Shown one piece after another: positions 6,669 through 10,609 of a stretch of 10,609 nucleotides of DNA. Source of the DNA: an uncultured Oscillibacter sp. (GTDB lineage: Bacteria; Bacillota; Clostridia; Oscillospirales; Oscillospiraceae); NCBI GenBank assembly GCA_910579435.1, contig CAJTVF010000073.1:1-10609 (forward strand), given 5' to 3'. Position numbers and translations under genes: made by a program. Every line of letters begins with the position of its first letter. Position 1 is the stretch's first letter. The notes under the pieces are model-generated. The model ran no database searches. It saw only the letters and a program-made list of their open reading frames with translations, and was not told the origin of the DNA.

Positions 6669-7616
6669 ATGAAAATCAACCACAGAAAAGCGGCGATCAT
6701 TGGCTGCGGCAACGTAGGCGCGTCCATCGCCTTCCGCTTTTTGCAGCAGGGCTTGTTTACCCGCCTGGTGCTGCTGGACGCGAACCGGGAGAAGGCGGAG
6801 GGGGAGGCCATGGACCTTCGGGACGGCCTGCCCTATGCCGCGGCCATGGAGATTACCGCCGGGAGCTATGATGATTTGGAGGACTGCGCCCTGGCGGTCA
6901 TCACCGCCGGGGCCAACCAGAAGCCGGGAGAGACCCGGCTGGACCTCATCGGGAAGAACACGGAGATTTTGCGCTCCATTTTGAAGGAGATCACCGCCCG
7001 GAGCTTCGGCGGCATTTTGCTGGTGGTGTCCAATCCGGTGGACGTGCTGACCTACGCGGCCTGGCGGCTGTCGGGCTATCCCCGGGAGCGGGTGATGGGC
7101 TCCGGCACGGTGCTGGACACCGGGCGCTTAAAGCAGCTCCTGGGAGCGGAGCTGGAGGTGGACAGCCGGAACATCCACGCCTTCATCATCGGCGAGCACG
7201 GGGACAGCGAGCTGGCGGTCTGGAGCGAGGCCAACGTCTCCGGCCTGGACCTGGAGGACTTCTGCCGGGTCCGGGGGCAGACCCTGGGGGCGGAGAACCG
7301 GGAGCGGCTGTACCGGGAGGTCCGGGACAGCGCCTACCAGATCATTGAGCGGAAGGGAGCCACGTACTACGGCATTGCCATGGCGGTGGGCCGCATCGCG
7401 GAGGCCATCGTAAAGGACGAGCGGGCGGTGCTGCCGGTGTCGGCGGTGCTGGACGGGCAGTATGGGATGAACGGGCTGGCGCTGAGCCTGCCTTCCGTTG
7501 TGGGCCGGAAGGGCTTGCAGGAGATTTTGGAGATGCCGCTGAGCGGAGAGGAGCGGGCGGCGCTGACGGCCTCGGCGGAGCAGATGCGGGAGGCTATCGG
7601 GACCTTGAAGCTGTGA
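6669..7616 (+). CDS. ldh: L-lactate dehydrogenase (NAD-dependent)
   Basis: A 315-aa enzyme of the LDH/MDH family, normal in length, that interconverts pyruvate and L-lactate with NADH in the cytosol. The Rossmann motif is G12-C-G14-N-V-G17, and D37 at the end of the second strand selects NAD. The mobile loop reads 'GANQKPGETRLDL'; Q84 there is the residue that separates LDH from malate dehydrogenase (which has Arg), and R90 is the loop arginine. 'VSNPVDVLTY' is at 120-129. The catalytic pair is D150 with H177 ('IIGEHGDSELAVWS'), and R153 binds the substrate carboxylate. AGAGGAGG lies seven bases before the ATG. It is a single gene ending in a strong terminator. It fits fermentative recycling of NADH; allosteric control by fructose-1,6-bisphosphate cannot be judged here. 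Confidence 0.93.
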   Translation: MKINHRKAAIIGCGNVGASIAFRFLQQGLFTRLVLLDANREKAEGEAMDLRDGLPYAAAMEITAGSYDDLEDCALAVITAGANQKPGETRLDLIGKNTEILRSILKEITARSFGGILLVVSNPVDVLTYAAWRLSGYPRERVMGSGTVLDTGRLKQLLGAELEVDSRNIHAFIIGEHGDSELAVWSEANVSGLDLEDFCRVRGQTLGAENRERLYREVRDSAYQIIERKGATYYGIAMAVGRIAEAIVKDERAVLPVSAVLDGQYGMNGLALSLPSVVGRKGLQEILEMPLSGEERAALTASAEQMREAIGTLKL

Positions 7617-7625
7617 ACGGAAGAG

Positions 7626-7652
7626 AACGCCGGCCTCCCGGCCGGCGTTTCT
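7626..7652. terminator. Terminator shared by ldh and the sigK 3' part
   Basis: AACGCCGGCC / GGCCGGCGTT (7626-7635 and 7640-7649) form a 10-bp stem with a TCCC loop. It lies ten bases after the ldh stop and five before the sigK stop. On plus it is followed by TTTCTGCTTATTT, and on minus by a weaker TTCTCTTCC. It probably works in both directions. Confidence 0.75.
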
Positions 7653-7654
7653 GC

Positions 7655-8188
7655 TTATTTGGCGGCGGCCCTGGGGGCCGGGTTCTCCTGGAGGGCCTCC
7701 CGGAGCTTTTCCAGGGCCCGCTTTTCAATGCGGGATACATAGCTCCGGGAGATGCCGAAGGAGGAGGCGATCTCCCGCTGGGTCAGGGGTACGGTGCCGC
7801 CCAGGCCGTAGCGAAGCCGGACGATTTCCGCCTCCCGGGCGGTGAGGCGCTCCTGGACCAGCTTGTGAAGCCGCAGGGCGTTGTCCCGGTCGTGGAGGTC
7901 CTCCAGCATGGTGTCGTCCACTCCCACGATATCCATGAGCTGGAGGGCGTTTCCGTCCTTGTCGGTGTCGATGGAGTCGGAGAGGGAGACCTCGCCCTGG
8001 AGCTTTTTCTGGCTGCGGAAATACATGAGGATCTCGTTTTCAATGCACCGGGCGGCATAGGTGGCAAGGCGCGCGCCCTTGGCGGGGTCAAAGCTGGAGA
8101 TGCCCTTAATGAGGCCGATGGTGCCGATGGAGATCAGGTCCTCCTGGTCGGCGCTTTGGGTGTAGTACTTCTTGGACGGGTGAAGCAA
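7655..8188 (-). CDS. sigK: 3' portion of sporulation sigma factor sigK, split at its 5' side
   Basis: From 'KKYYTQSADQEDLISIG' (8173 downward) this reads as the C-terminal two-thirds of mother-cell sigma factor SigK. It has region 2 ('GTIGLIKGISSFDPAKGARLATYAARCIENEILMYFRSQKK'), a region 3 linker, and region 4 with its helix-turn-helix ('LTQREIASSFGISRSYVSRIEKRALEKLREAL'), with an extra Pro/Ala tail. SigK directs late mother-cell genes for coat and spore maturation. The usual N-terminus (pro-sequence, region 1.2 and 'RNLRLVAHI') is absent, and homology ends at the two lysines. The preceding codons (TTG at 8188, 'MLHPS') belong to the inserted element, so this is probably not translated alone. 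A SpoIVCA-type recombinase overlaps this very point, so the gene is most likely interrupted by a skin element and restored by excision, like spoIIIC of B. subtilis. Shares a terminator with ldh. Confidence 0.85.
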   Translation of the reverse strand: MLHPSKKYYTQSADQEDLISIGTIGLIKGISSFDPAKGARLATYAARCIENEILMYFRSQKKLQGEVSLSDSIDTDKDGNALQLMDIVGVDDTMLEDLHDRDNALRLHKLVQERLTAREAEIVRLRYGLGGTVPLTQREIASSFGISRSYVSRIEKRALEKLREALQENPAPRAAAK

Positions 8189-9801
8189 AGGGAGGAATCG
8201 GCCCGGTTAAAAGCGGACTCCCATGGGCCGCCGAATTTCAGGTGGACATCCAGCAGTATACGCTCCTTGGTGCTGGTTTTCTTGACTACGATTTTGTCCA
8301 GAATCGTGGTGACCAGGGCGGAGTTGATGCCGCCTTGAAAGGAGAGCTCTTGCTCCAGAGCGGCGCGGATTTCTTCTAACTGCGCCGTGGTTCGCCGTCC
8401 CTTTTCCGCCTCCGCCCGGAGCGCTTCCAAGCGCTCCTCCAAAGTCTGGACCTGCTGGTTGAAACCGTCGTTGCGCTGTTTGAACTCCGCCGTGGTGATG
8501 ACGCCCTCAATGCTCATCTCCAGCAGGCGGTCTTTTTTTGCCCGGAGGGCGGGCAGTTCCTCCTCAATCCGGCGGATATCCTGGGCGTAGTCGTGCTCGT
8601 CTGGGACGGCCTGGAGCACCGTCACAACCGCGTCAATAATGGCCTGTTTATTTTGGGCCAGTTTGTTGAAGATATCCGCCATGATCCGGTCCAGCTCCGC
8701 CGTCCTGAGCTGGGGCGCGGAACAGGCCGCCCGGCCCTTGTCCCGGTAAACCCGGCACTGCCAGACTTCTTGGGCTCCCTTGGCGCTTTTCAGCAGCTGC
8801 CGGTGGAAGCTGGTCCCGTGCTCCTCACAGACGATTTTTCCGCTGTAGGGGTAACGGTTGTGGAACGCTGCCCCGCTCTGGTGCTGTCTCATCTGCTCGC
8901 TTCTGCGTTTGTACAGGGCGTTGGCCCGGTCCCAAAGCTCCTCTGATACGATGGCCGGGATGGCCGGGTCCGGGTATAGGACCCACTCGTCTTCATCCAG
9001 AAAGACTTTCCGCTTGCTGCGGTAGTCCACCGTCTGGGACTTGCCTGCGCAGTACCAGCCCTTGTATTTGGGGTTACAGAGAATGTGCCGGATGGTCAGG
9101 ACGTTGAAGGGCCCGCCCTTCCGGCTGGTGAAGCCCTCGTCCAGCAGGGCCTGGGAGATGCGGCGGATGCCCATTTGCTGGTTGGCGTAGAGGTCGAAGA
9201 TGCGCCGCACCACCTGGGCCTCGGCCTCGTTGATGGTCAGCGCGCAGTCCTTTTTGTCGTACCCCCACAGCTTGTCATTTCCCAGAACATGCCCGTTTTT
9301 AATGGCCTGCCGGAAGCCGAATTTCAGCCGCTCGGAGAGCTTGCGGACCTCATCCTGAGCCACCCCGGCCATGACCACCAGGCGAAACTCGCTGTCGGAG
9401 TCCAGGGTGTTGATGTTGTCGTTCTGGAACAGCACTCCCACGTCGTGCTCCAGCAGCTCCTGGGTGTACTGGATGCTGTCCAGGGTGGAACGGGAAAAGC
9501 GGGAGATCTCCTTCGTGATGATGAAGTCGAAGCGCCCGGCTTTGGCGTCCGCTATCATCCGTAAGAAGCTGTCCCGCTTTTTTGTGCTGGTGCCGGAAAT
9601 GCCCTCGTCCACGTAGCCCGGAACGTAGGTCCAATTCCGCTTTTCCTGAATGAACTGGGTGTAATACTGCACCTGGTTTTCCAGGCTGTTGAGCTGTTCG
9701 TCCTTGTCCGTGGAGACCCTGGCGTAGAAGGTCACCCGCAGCGGCAGGTCGAAGATGGTCTTCCCGTTCCGCATTTCATTGCGTATCCTGAGCACGTTCA
9801 C
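8134..9801 (-). CDS. spoIVCA: Large serine recombinase, SpoIVCA/skin type
   Basis: A 555-aa large serine recombinase. The N-terminal catalytic domain (about 20-165) has the nucleophile S30 in 'YARVSTDKDEQ', then 'EGISGTSTKKRDSF', 'KEISRFSRS' and 'GVAQDEVRKLSERLKFG'. The recombinase DNA-binding domain follows (about 170-290, 'PKYKGWYCAGK'), then a zinc-ribbon-like part with CxxH ('VCEEHG') and two later Cys ('WQC', 'AAC'), then a coiled coil (about 415-500). It should cut and rejoin DNA at the two ends of the element to rebuild sigK in the mother cell. The start is GTG, nine bases after AAAGGAGG. The last dozen or so codons ('RPRSTTPKAPTRRT', below about 8175) lie in sigK sequence in another frame, so the stop belongs to the target gene. 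The family is certain; the skin role rests on its position against the split sigK. Confidence 0.92.
   Translation of the reverse strand: MNVLRIRNEMRNGKTIFDLPLRVTFYARVSTDKDEQLNSLENQVQYYTQFIQEKRNWTYVPGYVDEGISGTSTKKRDSFLRMIADAKAGRFDFIITKEISRFSRSTLDSIQYTQELLEHDVGVLFQNDNINTLDSDSEFRLVVMAGVAQDEVRKLSERLKFGFRQAIKNGHVLGNDKLWGYDKKDCALTINEAEAQVVRRIFDLYANQQMGIRRISQALLDEGFTSRKGGPFNVLTIRHILCNPKYKGWYCAGKSQTVDYRSKRKVFLDEDEWVLYPDPAIPAIVSEELWDRANALYKRRSEQMRQHQSGAAFHNRYPYSGKIVCEEHGTSFHRQLLKSAKGAQEVWQCRVYRDKGRAACSAPQLRTAELDRIMADIFNKLAQNKQAIIDAVVTVLQAVPDEHDYAQDIRRIEEELPALRAKKDRLLEMSIEGVITTAEFKQRNDGFNQQVQTLEERLEALRAEAEKGRRTTAQLEEIRAALEQELSFQGGINSALVTTILDKIVVKKTSTKERILLDVHLKFGGPWESAFNRADSSLCFTRPRSTTPKAPTRRT
8165..8182. 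other. Probable attachment site: junction of inserted element with sigK
   Basis: SigK homology stops at the AAG-AAG codons (8168-8173), and the bases above them encode the recombinase C-terminus instead. The crossover must therefore lie at or very near 8165-8182, which contains AAGAAGTACTAC on the minus strand. Large serine recombinases use a short core, usually two bases, so the exact point needs the other end of the element, which is outside the window. Confidence 0.65.
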
Positions 9802-9970
9802 GAATATTCGCCTCCTTTGTCAAGCACGCAGGATACTGGAAAAGCTCCGGGAAGTCTATCACAGAATGTACCAAATCCACGGCCCTGAAATAGGTGAAAT
9901 CGGATATGAGGCCAAGGAAGTGAATGTGGTCCAGCAGGACGCTGGCCAGTTCTCGCTGCGCGCTTTCCAA
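9776..9970 (-). CDS. Small ORF (64 aa) directly upstream of the recombinase
   Basis: A 64-aa ORF with a TTG start, an in-frame stop just before it, and GAGGTG eight bases upstream. It ends 26 bases inside the recombinase gene, so the two are probably co-transcribed and coupled. It is rich in hydrophobic and aromatic residues ('LASVLLDHIHFLGLISDFTYF'), with an aromatic/acidic middle ('SVIDFPELFQYPACL') and a charged tail ('TKEANIRERAQDTQ'). I do not recognise a family. Its place beside a large serine recombinase makes a helper such as a recombination directionality factor conceivable, but that is a guess. A competing 60-aa ORF from ATG 9980 in another frame has its start touching the same ribosome binding site, and its composition (Pro/Gly/Arg-rich) is less protein-like. 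Confidence 0.45.
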   Translation of the reverse strand: MESAQRELASVLLDHIHFLGLISDFTYFRAVDLVHSVIDFPELFQYPACLTKEANIRERAQDTQ

Positions 9971-9982
9971 ATTGCATCACCT

Positions 9983-10014
9983 CGGTTCATAGATATGTTT
10001 GGGGGGCAAAAAAA
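9983..10014 (-). promoter_or_regulatory. Weak candidate promoter for the small ORF/recombinase unit
   Basis: On the minus strand CATATCTA follows a T-rich block (AATTTTTTT-like run from the upstream terminator) by about 14 bases. This distantly resembles a SigE-type promoter (ATA-containing -35, CATA-containing -10), which would suit a sporulation recombinase. The match is poor, and a vegetative promoter is not visible either. Confidence 0.2.
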
Positions 10015-10040
10015 TGCCGGGCGGATAAAATCCGTCCGGC
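10008..10040 (-). terminator. Strong intrinsic terminator after the PLD-like gene
   Basis: On the minus strand GCCGGACGGAT (10030-10040 side) pairs with ATCCGCCCGGC through 10 of 11 positions across a TTT loop, and ATTTTTTT follows (10008-10015). It lies 21 bases after the stop of the PLD-like gene and isolates it from the recombinase unit downstream. Confidence 0.85.
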
Positions 10041-10060
10041 AAATTGGCGTTGCCCGTATG

Positions 10061-10552
10061 CTACTCGTTGATAGAAAGCTGTTCCGCCAAGCCGCCGGAT
10101 TCCCGCGGCTCCAGCATCTCTCCGGCGACGTCCGCGCTTTCAAAGCGGAGGGCGTTCGCGTCCTTCGCGCTGTAGGACAGAAGGTCAACGCCGCCGTACC
10201 ACACGACGGTTTTGTCGATGACCGCCCAGCGCTGCCAGAGCCCCTCCTGGGTTTCCACGGCGACGCCCCAGTCCTCCAAGAGGGCAGCCCCGTCCTCGCC
10301 GGGCCTCGCACGGACGGTGATGCTCACGCCGGACGCCAGCGCCCGGTCCAGGGCGGGCCGCAGCATCTGAAGCCGGGAGCGCCTCACGAACGGGCTGACG
10401 ATTAGGACGCTCTCCGCCGCCTCGCTCAAGTCCCGGGCGAAGGGCTCCAGGTAATCCTGCCCGTCATAAATCCGGCTGGCGCCGCCGGCGTCCCCCGCCA
10501 GCTTCACCTGATAGCCCAGCTCGGCGTAGCCCCTGAGCCGCTTGCGGTACAT
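10061..10552 (-). CDS. Phospholipase-D-like domain protein, degenerate active site, possibly 5'-truncated
   Basis: A 163-aa protein (from ATG 10552) that looks like a single PLD-type half domain. It has 'YLEPFARDLSEAAESVLIVSPFV', then 'LRPALDRALASGVSITVRARPGE', then 'WQRWAVIDKTVVWYGGVDLL'. The last stretch occupies the place of the HKD motif (HxK(x)4D) as it occurs at the end of some clostridial helicase/PLD proteins ('HxRFAVID..VWYG'). Here His is replaced by Trp, so catalysis is unlikely and a nucleic-acid-binding role is more plausible (inference). The frame continues without a stop to the window edge, but from about 10561 upward the sequence looks like an insertion-sequence end. No good ribosome binding site precedes 10552, so this may be the surviving 3' part of a longer gene. 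It is probably cargo of the element in sigK. Confidence 0.6.
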   Translation of the reverse strand: MYRKRLRGYAELGYQVKLAGDAGGASRIYDGQDYLEPFARDLSEAAESVLIVSPFVRRSRLQMLRPALDRALASGVSITVRARPGEDGAALLEDWGVAVETQEGLWQRWAVIDKTVVWYGGVDLLSYSAKDANALRFESADVAGEMLEPRESGGLAEQLSINE

Positions 10553-10560
10553 CCGCTCTA

Positions 10561-10609
10561 AGAGCCTGTTTAAAAACTTTTGACAAAAATGGCGGAGTGG
10601 GAGATAATA
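10561..10609 (+). mobile_element. Probable end of an insertion sequence running out of the window
   Basis: From AGAGCCTGTTTAAAAAC onward the base composition turns AT-rich and the text resembles the terminal repeats of IS5-like elements that begin GAGCCTGTT. A TAA precedes it, which could be a target duplication. The transposase and the other end are not in the window, so this remains provisional. Confidence 0.4.
10580..10608 (+). promoter_or_regulatory. Near-consensus vegetative promoter pointing out of the right edge
   Basis: TTGACA (10580-10585) is exactly 17 bases from GATAAT (10603-10608; five of six match TATAAT). It lies within the putative insertion-sequence end and faces inward to that element, where a transposase promoter would be expected. 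Confidence 0.65.

Noticed and set aside
6669..7616. Malate dehydrogenase instead of lactate dehydrogenase
   Set aside because: The specificity residue in 'GANQKPGETR' is Gln, as in LDH; MDH has Arg there.
8186..8188. TTG at 8188 as a genuine start making the sigK part a free-standing gene
   Set aside because: 'MLHPS' does not resemble any SigK N-terminus, there is no convincing ribosome binding site, and region 2 would be incomplete.
7613..8338. 241-aa plus-strand frame overlapping the sigK/recombinase junction
   Set aside because: It crosses from opposite sigK to opposite the recombinase, its start lies in the ldh stop, and the sequence is shadow-like.
9798..9980. Alternative 60-aa ORF (ATG 9980) upstream of the recombinase
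   Set aside because: Its start is contiguous with GAGGTG, too close for good initiation, and the sequence is Arg/Gly/Pro-rich. The TTG frame at 9970 has better spacing.
1..10609. CRISPR arrays, tRNA or rRNA genes
   Set aside because: No regularly spaced repeats and no tRNA- or rRNA-like sequence were seen on either strand.

Overview
The window looks like chromosome of a GC-rich, spore-forming Bacillota of the Clostridia, most likely Oscillospiraceae-like. This rests on high GC with GGAGG-type ribosome binding sites, a SigV/RsiV-type ECF sigma pair, a T-box leader, a Rieske/FAD oxidoreductase of the YhfW type and, most tellingly, a piece of the sporulation sigma factor gene sigK. The genus is inference.

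Left part (1-2495): a divergent stress module. A lipoprotein gene runs leftward. An ECF sigma factor and its overlapping membrane anti-sigma factor (RsiV type) run rightward from an ECF-like promoter. RsiV and the lipoprotein appear to share a related extracytoplasmic domain. Middle (2496-4375): a stand-alone TrpB-like tryptophan synthase beta chain runs leftward behind a 460-nt leader. That leader reads as a tryptophan T-box: a UGG specifier next to GAA and opposite AGTA, the GGGTGGCACCGC box, and an intrinsic terminator. Then (4376-7650) come a FAD/Rieske oxidoreductase (+), an unrecognised 240-aa protein (-) and an L-lactate dehydrogenase (+).

Right part (7655-10609): the 3' two-thirds of sigK lies on the minus strand. 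It loses sigK homology at about 8173, exactly where a large serine recombinase of the SpoIVCA type begins to overlap it. This is the layout of a skin element, in which a mobile element splits sigK and is excised by its own recombinase in the mother cell. The recombinase reads into sigK sequence for its last dozen or so codons and takes its stop codon from there. A 64-aa ORF with a TTG start sits directly upstream of the recombinase and overlaps its start. Further in, behind a strong terminator, is a phospholipase-D-like protein with a degenerate HKD motif. At the right edge is what looks like the end of an insertion sequence carrying an almost perfect vegetative promoter that points out of the window. 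The 5' part of sigK and the other end of the element are not in the window.
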